55,764 nt of DNA from Butyricicoccus sp. Marseille-Q5471 (GCF_951230135.1 NZ_CATNVC010000014.1:1-55764), one strand, 5' to 3'. Counted from the stretch's first letter, positions 1 to 8,163 are shown. Numbers and translations: made by a program. Notes: generated by a model from the letters alone, not told the origin.

Positions 1-373
1 CGTCGATTGCCTGACGGCCGCAGAATACGACGTCGTCGTCCTCGAGGCCAATCTTCTTGATGGCAGCAGCGAGGATCTGAGAGGTTGCGAAGGTATCGGA
101 ACCGCCGAATTCACGAGCGGAAACCAGCACGCCTTCATCAGCGCCCATTGCAATCAGCTCACGCAGCATGCCCTGTGCCGGAGGGGGACCCATGGTGACA
201 ACAACGACCTTGCAGCCGGTTGCGTCCTTCAGAGCCAGTGCAGCTTCAACCGCGTTCTTATCGTCCGGGTTGATGATGGTAGCCATAGAGGCACGGTTCA
301 GCGTGCCATCCGGATTAACGGCAACCTTGCCAGAGGTATCCGGAACCTGCTTTACACAAACAATAGCTTTCAT
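1..373 (-). CDS. etfB: Electron transfer flavoprotein beta subunit (partial, C-terminus beyond window)
   Basis: About 124 N-terminal residues are present, beginning MKAIVCVKQVPDT, which is the typical EtfB start, followed by a segment like LNPDD/NAVEAAL and GPPPAQGMLRE found in the nucleotide-binding fold. The family carries FAD/AMP in an EtfA/EtfB heterodimer. Beside butyryl-CoA dehydrogenase it is expected to pass electrons in the butyrate-forming, electron-bifurcating complex in the cytoplasm. The ATG at 371-373 has a strong AAGGAGG eleven bases upstream. It lies 22 bases after the bcd stop, so the two are co-transcribed; etfA would be expected next, outside the window. The gene is cut by the left edge. 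Confidence 0.93.
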   Translation of the reverse strand, partial: MKAIVCVKQVPDTSGKVAVNPDGTLNRASMATIINPDDKNAVEAALALKDATGCKVVVVTMGPPPAQGMLRELIAMGADEGVLVSAREFGGSDTFATSQILAAAIKKIGLEDDDVVFCGRQAID

Positions 374-395
374 GTTCAGTTATCCTCCTTATTCC

Positions 396-1538
396 TTACT
401 TGCCGAGAATGTTGCCGGAAATGACGACGCGCTGGATCTCAGAGGTGCCCTCGTAGATCTCGGTGATCTTTGCATCACGCATCATGCGCTCAACCGGGTA
501 ATCCTTGGTGTAGCCGTAGCCGCCGTGCAGCTGAACAGCCTGGGTGGTAATCTTCATGCATGCTTCGGAAGCAAACAGCTTCGCGGTAGCAGCGTCAAGC
601 GTAAAGCGCGCGCCCTCAGTCTTGAGAGCAGCAGCCTTGTAGGTCAGCAGACGTGCAGCTTCAATCGCAACGTGCATATCAGCAAATACGAACTGCGTAT
701 TCTGGAACTTGGAAATCGGACGGCCGAACTGCTCACGGGTCTTGGTGAAGCTCATTGCCTCAGCCATAGCGCCCTCTGCGATGCCGAGCGACTGAGCAGC
801 GATACCAATACGGCCGCCGTCCAGCGTCTGCATTGCGATGGCAAAGCCCTTGCCTTCGCGGCCCAGCATGTTTTCCTTGGGAACGATGCAGTCGGTGAAC
901 ACGATCTCAGCCGTGGGCGAGCCGTGCAGGCCGAGCTTTTCCTCGTGCTTGCCTACGGAGAAGCCTGGGAAAGAGCTTTCTACGATGAACGCAGAGATGC
1001 CCTTGGTGCCCTTGGACTTGTCGGTCATGGCAAAAACAACGAAAACATCAGCAACATAGCCGTTGGTGATGAAAATCTTGGAGCCGTTGAGGACGTAGTG
1101 GTCGCCGTCCAGCTCAGCCACGCAGGTGCCCTTGGCAGCGTCAGAGCCAGCATCCGGCTCAGTCAGTGCGAAAGCGCCTACCTTGTGACCTTCGGTCAGC
1201 ATACGCAGATACTTTTCCTTCTGCTCGGGCGTGCCGTGCTGGATGATCGGACCGCAGCACAGGCCGTTGTGTGTCGCCAGAATGTCGCCGGTGGAGGCGC
1301 ACTGCTTGGACAGCTCCTCAATAGCGATTGCAGAGCTGAGGTCATCAGCACCGGCACCGCCGTACTCCTTGGGAACGATCATGCCCATAACACCGAGGTC
1401 AAACAGCTTCTCAATGTTTTCACGGGGGTATGCACAGGTACGATCGGTTTCAGCAGCGATGGGCTTAACTTCGGTTTCGGTGAAGTCTTGCATCATCTGG
1501 CGGATCAAATCCTGCTCACGGGTCAGATGGAAATCCAT
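396..1538 (-). CDS. bcd: Butyryl-CoA dehydrogenase (short-chain acyl-CoA dehydrogenase)
   Basis: 380 residues, the usual acyl-CoA dehydrogenase length. It shows the N-terminal helical domain, the FAD-contacting stretch ALTEPDAGSD, the LGLHGSPTAEIVF beta domain, and the C-terminal YEGTSEIQR, where the Glu (about residue 363) is the catalytic base of short-chain members. It reduces crotonyl-CoA to butyryl-CoA with EtfAB and FAD. An in-frame TTG at 1544 lies too close to the AAGGAG at 1547-1552, so the ATG at 1536-1538 (8-base spacing) is preferred. etfB follows immediately, which supports bcd over other acyl-CoA dehydrogenases. Expression is probably driven from 1828-1856 through a long leader containing a terminator-like hairpin. 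Confidence 0.92.
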   Translation of the reverse strand: MDFHLTREQDLIRQMMQDFTETEVKPIAAETDRTCAYPRENIEKLFDLGVMGMIVPKEYGGAGADDLSSAIAIEELSKQCASTGDILATHNGLCCGPIIQHGTPEQKEKYLRMLTEGHKVGAFALTEPDAGSDAAKGTCVAELDGDHYVLNGSKIFITNGYVADVFVVFAMTDKSKGTKGISAFIVESSFPGFSVGKHEEKLGLHGSPTAEIVFTDCIVPKENMLGREGKGFAIAMQTLDGGRIGIAAQSLGIAEGAMAEAMSFTKTREQFGRPISKFQNTQFVFADMHVAIEAARLLTYKAAALKTEGARFTLDAATAKLFASEACMKITTQAVQLHGGYGYTKDYPVERMMRDAKITEIYEGTSEIQRVVISGNILGK

Positions 1539-1648
1539 GTTCAAGTCTCCTTTTGATATTGAATATTATTATGCCGATGCCGACGAAGCCGGCTTCCTGC
1601 CATTCTTAAAAGCACCGCCTTTTGGCGCGGCGCCGCGCTTTGGCACAT

Positions 1649-1681
1649 AAAAAAACCGCTGACGTCCCTCTTGTCCGTCAG
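1649..1681 (-). terminator. Terminator-like hairpin inside the bcd leader
   Basis: On the minus strand CTGACG and CGTCAG (1676-1681 and 1659-1664) form a 6-bp stem around an 11-base loop. A CGG and a run of seven T (1649-1655) follow. It sits between the bcd promoter and the bcd start, so it could act as an attenuator, or end a short separate transcript. The stem is short, so termination strength is uncertain. Confidence 0.45.
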
Positions 1682-1827
1682 AGGAGTATTCCACTGTGCC
1701 ATTTGTAAGTAGCTGTACAGATGTACAAAACCGAAGCCAGATAAACACAAAGGTTTTGTCATCTCTGTGGTCTGGTTAACGTTATTTTTTGCACACATTC
1801 GTGTTAAGTTTTGTTTTTTCGTACTTC

Positions 1828-1856
1828 AATATACCACATTGACATACATTCGTCAA
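1828..1856 (-). promoter_or_regulatory. Sigma-A-type promoter for bcd-etfB
   Basis: The minus strand carries TTGACG (1851-1856) and TATATT (1828-1833) with a 17-base spacer. Transcription would start near 1820, giving a leader of about 280 bases before bcd. The leader includes a GC-rich palindrome near 1623-1640 and the terminator-like hairpin at 1649-1681. From 1857 to 2083 I recognise nothing further apart from AT-rich sequence. Confidence 0.7.
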
Positions 1857-2083
1857 CCACAAAAGCATCAGTATCTGCACAATTTATTTCGTAATTCATC
1901 CATATTTTTGGTTGATTCCCTAACAAAAATCTACCAATCAGATAAAATCACCAAACCGCTCCAAAAAAATATAGGATATATGTCTAGGGGCACAAATTTC
2001 CATATGCTTTTTGACCTTGCATTGCCTGTCGGGCCGCGGATTGCAACTCCGTTTTGCTCCGTACGGCCAAGTCTGTTTTTACT

Positions 2084-2114
2084 AAAAAGGAGCACCCACC
2101 AACGTGGATGCTCC
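2084..2114 (-). terminator. Rho-independent terminator of the AraC-family gene
   Basis: GGAGCATCCAC and GTGGGTGCTCC pair on the minus strand (2104-2114 and 2089-2099) around a 4-base loop with one internal G-T pair. A five-T run follows at 2084-2088. A T run on the other side (2122-2128) makes it partly bidirectional. Confidence 0.8.
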
Positions 2115-2129
2115 CTGATACTTTTTTTA

Positions 2130-2978
2130 CTAAATCGGATACTTACGAAACAGGGTCGGCGACAGGCCGACGCGACCGGTAAAAGCATTTGTAAAGGTCG
2201 TCACATTCTGATAGCCGACCGACTGCGCAATGGTTTTGATTGGCAGCTCAGTGGTTTTCAGCAGGTGTTTTGCGCGGTTGAGCCGTGTCAGAATCAGATA
2301 TTCGTGCGGCGAGTACCCGCAGGCCTTTTTGAACAGACGCGAAAAATGGTACTGACTCATATTTACGCTCGACGCAACATCAATCAGCGAAATCTGCTGG
2401 CTGTAATGATCCCGAATGAACTGAATTGCAGTGACGATCGGAGAATCTGCTCCCTGCCGTTCTTCCCGTTCCCCTGCTCCGTCGAGCAGCGCGGTCAAAA
2501 TTCCGTTCAGTTTGTGCGACAGCCGCGTCTCTCCGGGCAGTTGGTCGTTTCGGCAGGCAAAAACAATCTCATAGATTCGATCCTTGATTTCATTGGCGCA
2601 CGGTGTATCAAATACGAATCCCTCCTGCTGCTGTTCAACCTGCTTGAAAAAATCTCCCGTATTTACACCATCGAGATGAATCCAAACGAATTCGCTGTTG
2701 CCGATTGTATGGTATTCATGCGGTTCATGGCAATTGAGAAAGACAATCTGCCCCGGTACTGCCACCATGGTGCGGCCACCACTGGTGACCGACAAGCGAC
2801 CCTCGCTAATGTAACAGACCAGATAACTGAAATAGTCCTGCCGCTCGATTCGATAGTCATAGTCCGTATAATAATACCCGCATGATGTCATGTAATACAG
2901 CAGGTGCTGTGCACTGACCGATGGGGTTTGAAAATACAGATCCGAACCCGAGCAGGTGCCGCGCTCCTGTCCCAGCAT
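2130..2978 (-). CDS. AraC-family transcriptional regulator
   Basis: 282 residues. The N-terminal two thirds is a cupin-like sensor domain (for example the VAVPGQIVFLNCHEPHEYH stretch). The C-terminal ~100 residues hold two helix-turn-helix units: ISLIDVASSVNMSQYHFSRLFKKACGYSP, then IKTIAQSVGYQNVTTFTNAFTGRVGLSPTLFRK, the AraC/XylS signature. Such proteins usually sense sugars or related small molecules and activate a nearby operon. No sugar genes sit beside it here, so the target is unknown. The ATG at 2976-2978 follows AAAGGAGG with 8-base spacing. The gene has its own promoter (3029-3057) and terminator, so it is monocistronic. Confidence 0.9.
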   Translation of the reverse strand: MLGQERGTCSGSDLYFQTPSVSAQHLLYYMTSCGYYYTDYDYRIERQDYFSYLVCYISEGRLSVTSGGRTMVAVPGQIVFLNCHEPHEYHTIGNSEFVWIHLDGVNTGDFFKQVEQQQEGFVFDTPCANEIKDRIYEIVFACRNDQLPGETRLSHKLNGILTALLDGAGEREERQGADSPIVTAIQFIRDHYSQQISLIDVASSVNMSQYHFSRLFKKACGYSPHEYLILTRLNRAKHLLKTTELPIKTIAQSVGYQNVTTFTNAFTGRVGLSPTLFRKYPI

Positions 2979-3028
2979 AAGGCGCTCCTCCTTTGATGGT
3001 CTTTCTCCCGATTTTGATTTCTGTACTA

Positions 3029-3057
3029 ATTATACCGTTTGGTGCAAAGACTGTCAA
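3029..3057 (-). promoter_or_regulatory. Consensus sigma-A promoter for the AraC regulator
   Basis: TTGACA (3052-3057) and TATAAT (3029-3034) on the minus strand with a 17-base spacer: a perfect match to the vegetative consensus, 50 bases upstream of the AraC-family start. Confidence 0.88.
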
Positions 3058-3111
3058 ATTTAGACCGCTGGAAAAAAGCAAGAAATCTAATTGGAAGAGC
3101 AAATTCGCGCA

Positions 3112-3240
3112 TTTCAAAGGGACGATAGCGCGCTTATAATAAGGGCAACACCATAGCGTTCAGGAACATCTCAAGCAATAACTATGCTCATTCCTTTCTC
3201 CTTTTGCAGTCTGCCCCCCTCAGGGCAGGCTGCATTTTTC
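3112..3240 (+). ncRNA. Candidate small RNA with promoter-like and terminator elements
   Basis: On the plus strand a TATAAT (3135-3140), with only a weak TTTCAA 17 bases upstream, is followed about 95 bases later by a strong hairpin and T run (3206-3240). No convincing reading frame with a ribosome site lies between, so the predicted product is a ~90-base RNA from about 3147 to 3238. It lies between two minus-strand genes, so it does not belong to either mRNA. Function unknown; the promoter call is weak. Confidence 0.3.
3206..3240 (+). terminator. Rho-independent terminator on plus strand
   Basis: GCAG-T-CTGCCC pairs with GGGCAG-G-CTGC (3206-3216 with 3223-3233) around CCCTCA, followed by ATTTTTC. 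On the minus strand the hairpin is followed by AAAAGG rather than T, so the orientation is plus. That is opposite to both flanking genes. Confidence 0.65.
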
Positions 3241-3258
3241 TTACTAAAACAGGCGTTG

Positions 3259-3909
3259 TCAGAACTCTTTTTTCTTGTAAATGCGCACTGTGATTGCACC
3301 AAACATTAAATCCAGTAAAACGCCGACCACCAATGCAATCACCGATGCGCCCAAAATTTGTATATCGCTCGCCTGCTGAATCGTCTCCACCAACGCAATT
3401 TCCGGCAAATCCATTTTAGAAATGACAAAACCAATCAGGATAGGCGTCCAAACAACTGCCATAAACAGATAGCGTGCCTTTTCCGTACCCCAACGAACCG
3501 TCATGCACATCACCACTCCGCTGAGCAGCAGTCCAATGCCTTGGCAAAACAACAGTCCCGCAATATTGAATACAAAATCTTTGTCGAGGCCAAACACAGC
3601 AAAGGCGATTGTCACCAATACTGCTAACACCGTTAGCACACCGGCGAACAGTGCACTCATTGCGAATTTGCTCCAAACAATATCCTTGCGGCACACCGGC
3701 ATAGACAGCGAGTACCGCTCCCAACCTACGGTAGGATCAGGTGCGAACAAGGTCATCGGCACCATAATCATCAGCATGATTGTCAGCATGTAGATAAATG
3801 AAATCGATTCCATTGTCACCGCCGCCAGGGTGAGCACAATGAACACAATCAGCATTTGCCGCATGGTTTGCTTGAGTACTGCCCAGTCCGCATATAGCAT
3901 AGCTTTCAT
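3259..3909 (-). CDS. ABC-2 type transporter permease
   Basis: 216 residues from the ATG at 3907-3909 (MKAMLYADW). There are about six hydrophobic segments and few charged loops, including an APDPTVGWERYSLSMPVCRKDIVWSKF stretch typical of clostridial ABC-2 permeases next to YtrA regulators. It would form the membrane pore of an exporter with the upstream ATPase. The ATG lies one base after the ATPase stop, so translation is coupled. A longer reading frame to 3951 exists but would overlap the ATPase. The substrate cannot be read; relatives handle antimicrobial peptides or cell-envelope stress. Confidence 0.85.
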   Translation of the reverse strand: MKAMLYADWAVLKQTMRQMLIVFIVLTLAAVTMESISFIYMLTIMLMIMVPMTLFAPDPTVGWERYSLSMPVCRKDIVWSKFAMSALFAGVLTVLAVLVTIAFAVFGLDKDFVFNIAGLLFCQGIGLLLSGVVMCMTVRWGTEKARYLFMAVVWTPILIGFVISKMDLPEIALVETIQQASDIQILGASVIALVVGVLLDLMFGAITVRIYKKKEF

Positions 3910-3910
3910 C

Positions 3911-4756
3911 TTAGTTTTCCCCCTTGGTGCAAAACAGCATAATCTGCTCAATATTCACCGATTCAACCGGCCAACCCTGCGGCACCATACCGCGCCGGAC
4001 AAGCGCCTCCGCGCCGAATGCCCCGCGCCTGCTTGCACGCACCGCCTTCGGGTCAAGCGCATCGAGCTGCGCGGACGTACATTTGAGCACACCGTAAGTC
4101 TCAAGCAGTTCATCCCTCGGCTCGCTAAACAGCACGCGGCCTTCATGAATGAAGGTGATGTAATCCGCGATTTTGTCCAAATCGCTTGTGATGTGCGTGG
4201 ACATCAGTACCGAGTGATCGTCGTCCTGCAGAAACTCCCAAAATAAATCAAGTACCTCATCCCGCACAACCGGGTCCAGCCCGCTGGTCGGTTCGTCTAA
4301 AATCAGCAATCGCGCATGGTGCGACAACGCCGCCGCAATCGACAGCTTCATCCGCATGCCTTTGGAATAATCCTTAATTTTCTTATTCGTTTCAATCCCA
4401 AATCGGGAGAGATAGCGATAAAACGCATCCTTATCCCAGTTTTTGTATGCACGCGACATAAAGCCATCCGCCTGCGCCGCGGTGAAAAACTGCGGAAAAT
4501 TGCCATCCTCCAGTACAACGCCGATTTGTTCCTTAACCGCACGTTCCTCTGCAATCGTATCCATCCCAAAAACATGAATCTCGCCTGCATCGCGATGCAG
4601 CAAGTTTAAAATTGCCTTGATTGTCGTCGTCTTGCCCGCGCCGTTTTCACCAATCAGACCCATCACGCAGCCGCACGGCACGGCAAAGCTCACGTCTTGC
4701 AGCGCAAACTGTGCATATTTTTTTGACAGTCCCTGAATCTCCAGTGCGTTTTCCAT
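3911..4756 (-). CDS. ABC transporter ATP-binding protein
   Basis: 281 residues. Walker A is GENGAGKTT (about residue 37), the signature motif is the variant YSKGM, Walker B is LLILDEPTSGLD, and the switch histidine is in STHITSD. The C-terminal 70 residues form the accessory region common in ABC-2 exporter ATPases. It powers the membrane partner encoded directly downstream. It starts 2 bases after the GntR-type regulator stop, so all three genes form one operon governed by that regulator. Confidence 0.93.
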   Translation of the reverse strand: MENALEIQGLSKKYAQFALQDVSFAVPCGCVMGLIGENGAGKTTTIKAILNLLHRDAGEIHVFGMDTIAEERAVKEQIGVVLEDGNFPQFFTAAQADGFMSRAYKNWDKDAFYRYLSRFGIETNKKIKDYSKGMRMKLSIAAALSHHARLLILDEPTSGLDPVVRDEVLDLFWEFLQDDDHSVLMSTHITSDLDKIADYITFIHEGRVLFSEPRDELLETYGVLKCTSAQLDALDPKAVRASRRGAFGAEALVRRGMVPQGWPVESVNIEQIMLFCTKGEN

Positions 4757-4758
4757 CT

Positions 4759-5133
4759 CTACTCCTCCTCAAACAAGGTTGCCGCCATATCAAGGAATTC
4801 ATCCTTGCACAGTGCCCCCATATGTGCCGCTTCAACCGCGCGGGTCAAATGCCCTTCCACGGTGCGCAGCACTTCTTCCCGCATTAGTTCGGCGTTGCGC
4901 GGAGCAACGAAGCTTCCGCGACCAGTTTGTGTTGTGATAAACCCGTCTCGTTCCAATTCTTCATACGCCCGTTTGGTCGTGATGACGCTGATGCGCAGCT
5001 CCTTTGCAAGCAGCCGCATGGACGGCAGCGCCTCCCCCGACTTTAGGCCGTCCGAGACAATCAGTCCCTTGATTTGCCGGACAATCTGCTCATAAATCGG
5101 TGTTCCGTCGACATTGGAAATGATAATGTCCAT
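4759..5133 (-). CDS. GntR-family regulator, YtrA subfamily
   Basis: 124 residues. A winged helix-turn-helix (GEALPSMRLLAKELRISVITTKRAYEELERDGFITTQTGRGSFV) spans about residues 36-78. A short C-terminal tail without a ligand domain is characteristic of the YtrA subfamily, which represses a linked ABC transporter operon and responds to envelope-active agents. It is the first gene of the operon with the ABC ATPase and permease. ATG at 5131-5133 with AAGGAG 8 bases upstream. A palindromic operator overlaps its promoter at 5155-5175, indicating autoregulation. Confidence 0.92.
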   Translation of the reverse strand: MDIIISNVDGTPIYEQIVRQIKGLIVSDGLKSGEALPSMRLLAKELRISVITTKRAYEELERDGFITTQTGRGSFVAPRNAELMREEVLRTVEGHLTRAVEAAHMGALCKDEFLDMAATLFEEE

Positions 5134-5154
5134 TCTTCTGTCTCCTTGAAATAT

Positions 5155-5193
5155 TGTATATATCCATTATATACACCTATCACATTCTGTCAA
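5155..5193 (-). promoter_or_regulatory. Promoter with overlapping palindromic operator (YtrA-type)
   Basis: TTGACA (5188-5193) and TATAAT (5166-5171) with a 16-base spacer on the minus strand. A perfect inverted repeat TGTATATA-N5-TATATACA (5155-5175) covers the -10 element and start site, an ideal position for repression by the GntR-type regulator encoded 20 bases downstream. The promoter is seen directly; the link to this regulator is inferred from position and the family. Confidence 0.8.
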
Positions 5194-5213
5194 CCCTTAT
5201 CTGCAATTTTACG

Positions 5214-5241
5214 GAAAAAAACTCCGGCACGAAGCCGGAGT
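5214..5241 (-). terminator. Terminator after the histidine kinase
   Basis: ACTCCGGC / GCCGGAGT (5234-5241 with 5221-5228) with a 5-base loop, then seven T on the minus strand (5214-5221). It ends the response regulator-kinase transcript. A four-T run on the other side gives weak bidirectionality. Confidence 0.85.
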
Positions 5242-5247
5242 TTTGGG

Positions 5248-7335
5248 TTAAGAAACGGTCAGTCCGTAAATGGGAAACTCAATGGTCACCTTGAACAGGT
5301 CTCCATCCACATCGACCCGCAGTTCACCGCCGCAAGCGACAACATAGCTTTTCGCAATTGCCAAGCCGAGTCCGCTTCCTTCCGTGGTACGCGCCGCATC
5401 ACCGCGCACAAAGCGCTCGGTAATTTCCTCTGCATCAAAATCCATTGCATAATTTGCAATATTTTTTATTTCGATGATTGCGCGTTGCTCGTCCTCGAAC
5501 GCCGTGACAAATACACGCGTGCCCTGCATAGAATACTTCGCACAATTGCCAATCAGGTTTTCGAGCACGCGGGACAGTTTTTTTCCGTCCGCCCAGATAG
5601 GGATCTCATGATCCGGCATGGTCACCTTGAGGGACAACCCGCCAGCCTCAATCGCCTGATCCTGTTCGCCCAGCGCCTGCCGCACAAGCGTGCAAACGTC
5701 AAGACGTTCGGACAGGATGGTCTCTGCCCCCGACTGCACCTTGGAGATGTCAAACAAATCGCTGGTCAGGTTTTTCAGTCGGTTGGATTTTTGATAAATG
5801 ATTTTGGCATAATCATTTGCCTCCTCCGGACTGAGATGTTCCTTACACAGCAGGTCGGAGTAGTTGATAATCGAAGTGAGCGGTGTTTTCAAATCGTGGC
5901 TGACATTGGTAATCAGTTCCGACTTCATCCGTTCTGCTCGGATTTCGTTCTGCAATGCAGCCTGCAGGCCATCGCCCAAAGAGTTGATATCCTGTGCCAC
6001 GCCGCGCAGCACACCCTGCGGGTAGCCTTCGATATTGATTTTGTGTGTCAAATCGCCTGCACGTATTTTCTGAATGCTCTGAACGATTGTTTCAAAGCCG
6101 AACACCCGCTTATACAGAAACAGCACACCGGCAGCACAGGCGCCCAATATCAGCAGGAAAAAGAGCAGCATCAGTCCGTCGCCCTCGTATAGAAACGCGC
6201 CAAACAGCGTCGCGCAGAAGACCAGCGTCGCAGAATAGGCCAAGAGGAGTAGCACTGTCTTTCGATCCGCATACTGTCCAAACAGCATATGGCGCAGCGT
6301 GTACTTACGCTCTCTTTGCGCGATACGGCCATACAGGCCCTTGCAGCCGCCAAACATCCGTCTCCATACTCTTTTCACCACATTCCAGCACCAGCGGCAA
6401 GCGCACAGGATGAAGGATCGTAATACAAACGAGCGATTTTTAAGCAGACGTGTCAGTGAAAGCAGCAATTCCATCAGAAGCGCACCGCCCAGCGTCGCAG
6501 CGACCGCAATCGCCCATAGCAGCGAACTTACAAGCCCATTGCTGAATATCGCGTCAAAGCTAACTATAACCAGCGCACCAACACCCAGTCCAACGCCAAC
6601 AATCAGTGCCACATTGAACTCAACGTACATCCGGTCAATCAAAATTAGATGAATTTCATCGTCCTCGGCGCGTCGACCCGTCACACAAAGCAGATAAACG
6701 AACATTGCCAGTGCCAGTACAAACAAGCCCAGGATACGTATCAGCAGCTGATCCACCACCTGCCGACTCTGCTCCCACTGTGCTTTGGCTGAGGCTGCCT
6801 GTTCGTCTGTAATCGTGACCAGAATATAATCGTCCTCTGCGTAGGTCGGTACGGACTCATCTGCACCGCCCTCTGTGTCCGTCACATCCGACTGGTAATA
6901 CGAACCATCCATCATCTGATAACTCACCCAATAATCGGAGGTTCCCTCATAGCCACCGGGTGAAATACGCAGATAGTACGCCGCCTTGTCCAATTCTGCC
7001 GCACCACCCGAATAAGTAGTTCCATTGTGACGCACTTCATATCCACCGATAAAATCGGACAAACCACGAATCCCATCACGGGTCGGCAGCGGAGCATCCG
7101 GTTCCGTGTTGGCAATATAATTATCCAGAATACTTGCCGCATTTCGCAGCTCCGATCTGATGTACCATGAGTTTGCAAAATCACCTTCAAATTGATAGAT
7201 AATTGCCCCGGTGCGACCGCCTTGTGTCACAGTGTTCACGCCGTTTCCGGCCACCAGAACCGCGGCTCCGATGCACAGTATGCACAGCAGGAAGGCTGTC
7301 GCTTTCAGGAGCGGTGAACGCATCACTTTCTTCAT
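5248..7335 (-). CDS. Membrane sensor histidine kinase (multi-TM, HAMP)
   Basis: 695 residues. One N-terminal membrane segment (about 10-30) precedes a ~170-residue extracellular domain. Several more hydrophobic segments lie at roughly 205-225, 240-300 and 365-410. A HAMP-like linker leads to the H box NVSHDLKTPLTSI (phospho-acceptor His about 480). The N box LENLIGNCAKYS is at about 591 and the G2 box GSGLGLAIA at about 653. The usual DxGxG G1 box is replaced by IEIKNIANYAMD, a variant seen in a clostridial kinase group. It phosphorylates the response regulator encoded one base upstream. Signal unknown. Confidence 0.92.
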   Translation of the reverse strand: MKKVMRSPLLKATAFLLCILCIGAAVLVAGNGVNTVTQGGRTGAIIYQFEGDFANSWYIRSELRNAASILDNYIANTEPDAPLPTRDGIRGLSDFIGGYEVRHNGTTYSGGAAELDKAAYYLRISPGGYEGTSDYWVSYQMMDGSYYQSDVTDTEGGADESVPTYAEDDYILVTITDEQAASAKAQWEQSRQVVDQLLIRILGLFVLALAMFVYLLCVTGRRAEDDEIHLILIDRMYVEFNVALIVGVGLGVGALVIVSFDAIFSNGLVSSLLWAIAVAATLGGALLMELLLSLTRLLKNRSFVLRSFILCACRWCWNVVKRVWRRMFGGCKGLYGRIAQRERKYTLRHMLFGQYADRKTVLLLLAYSATLVFCATLFGAFLYEGDGLMLLFFLLILGACAAGVLFLYKRVFGFETIVQSIQKIRAGDLTHKINIEGYPQGVLRGVAQDINSLGDGLQAALQNEIRAERMKSELITNVSHDLKTPLTSIINYSDLLCKEHLSPEEANDYAKIIYQKSNRLKNLTSDLFDISKVQSGAETILSERLDVCTLVRQALGEQDQAIEAGGLSLKVTMPDHEIPIWADGKKLSRVLENLIGNCAKYSMQGTRVFVTAFEDEQRAIIEIKNIANYAMDFDAEEITERFVRGDAARTTEGSGLGLAIAKSYVVACGGELRVDVDGDLFKVTIEFPIYGLTVS

Positions 7336-7336
7336 T

Positions 7337-8032
7337 TCATTCGTTCCTTTCTATCTTATAGCCTACCCCCCAGACCACTTTCAGATATCTGGGTTCCTTC
7401 GGATTGATTTCAATTTTTTCTCTAATATGCCGGATGTGCACCGCAATTGCATTATCGGATACCGCTTCGTCATTCCAAACCTGTCGGTAAATTGCCTCAG
7501 TCGAAAAAACCTTACCCGGATGGTGGCACAGCAATTCCAATATCTTGTACTCAAGTGGTGTCAGTCGCACCTCCTCACCGTCGACCGAAACCACCTTACT
7601 CTCCGTGTCAAGCACCAGTCCGCGAATCGCAATCTGTGTCTCCCGCACCTGCATCGACCCCAACTGTGTATAGCGGCGCAGCTGACTTTTCACGCGTGCG
7701 ACCAGTTCCGATGGATTGAACGGTTTTGTGATGTAATCATCCGCACCGGCGGTCAATCCGAGGATTTTATCAGCGTCCTCCGATTTCGCCGAAATCAGAA
7801 TAATCGGAATGTTTTTGCTTTCCCGCACCTTCAAAAGCGTTTTAATCCCGTCGAGCTCCGGCATCATAATATCCAACAGCAGCAAATGTACCGTCTGCGT
7901 CATGATGATATCAAGCGCTTCTAACCCGTTATACGCCTTTTCAACCGCATATCCGTCAGCCTGCAAGAAAATCGCAATGCTGTCAACAATTTCGTGATCG
8001 TCATCGACCACCAGAATCTTTAATTGCTCCAT
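7337..8032 (-). CDS. OmpR-family response regulator
   Basis: 231 residues. The receiver domain carries the acidic pair VVDDDHE, phospho-acceptor Asp54 (LLLLDIMMPELDG) and the conserved Lys in TKPF. The C-terminal winged helix (about 135-231) reads LTPLEYKILELLCHHPGKVFSTEAIYRQVW and ends VVWGVGYKIE. It acts as a DNA-binding transcription factor for the adjacent kinase. An upstream in-frame ATG (8045-8047) overlaps the GAGGAGGGGG ribosome site, so the ATG at 8030-8032 is the start. Stop and kinase ATG are one base apart. Confidence 0.94.
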   Translation of the reverse strand: MEQLKILVVDDDHEIVDSIAIFLQADGYAVEKAYNGLEALDIIMTQTVHLLLLDIMMPELDGIKTLLKVRESKNIPIILISAKSEDADKILGLTAGADDYITKPFNPSELVARVKSQLRRYTQLGSMQVRETQIAIRGLVLDTESKVVSVDGEEVRLTPLEYKILELLCHHPGKVFSTEAIYRQVWNDEAVSDNAIAVHIRHIREKIEINPKEPRYLKVVWGVGYKIERNE

Positions 8033-8131
8033 GTTCCCCCTCCTCATAGCTCTATCCTACCAAAGCATTCTTTTGAAACCTTTCAGAAAATTCTTAAGAT
8101 TTTATTGTGATACAAATTTTCTGCATATAAC

Positions 8132-8160
8132 AAAAAAGACGCCCAAAAGGCGTCTTTTCT
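8132..8160 (-). terminator. Terminator of the Asp-Phe-Gly-Cys tRNA operon
   Basis: GACGCC / GGCGTC stem (8149-8154 with 8138-8143), loop of 5, followed on the minus strand by six T (8132-8137). It lies just after tRNA-Cys. The plus strand also has a T run, but the neighbouring genes point to use by the tRNA transcript. Confidence 0.88.
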
Positions 8161-8163
8161 TTT

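Noticed and set aside
168-1556. A 462-codon open frame on the plus strand over bcd and etfB
   Set aside because: It mirrors the third-codon GC bias of bcd on the other strand, has no ribosome site and no recognisable domain, while bcd is unambiguous.
1541-1798. An 85-codon minus-strand open frame in the bcd leader
   Set aside because: It spans the terminator-like hairpin, has no convincing ribosome site, and its translation shows no domain; it is leader RNA.
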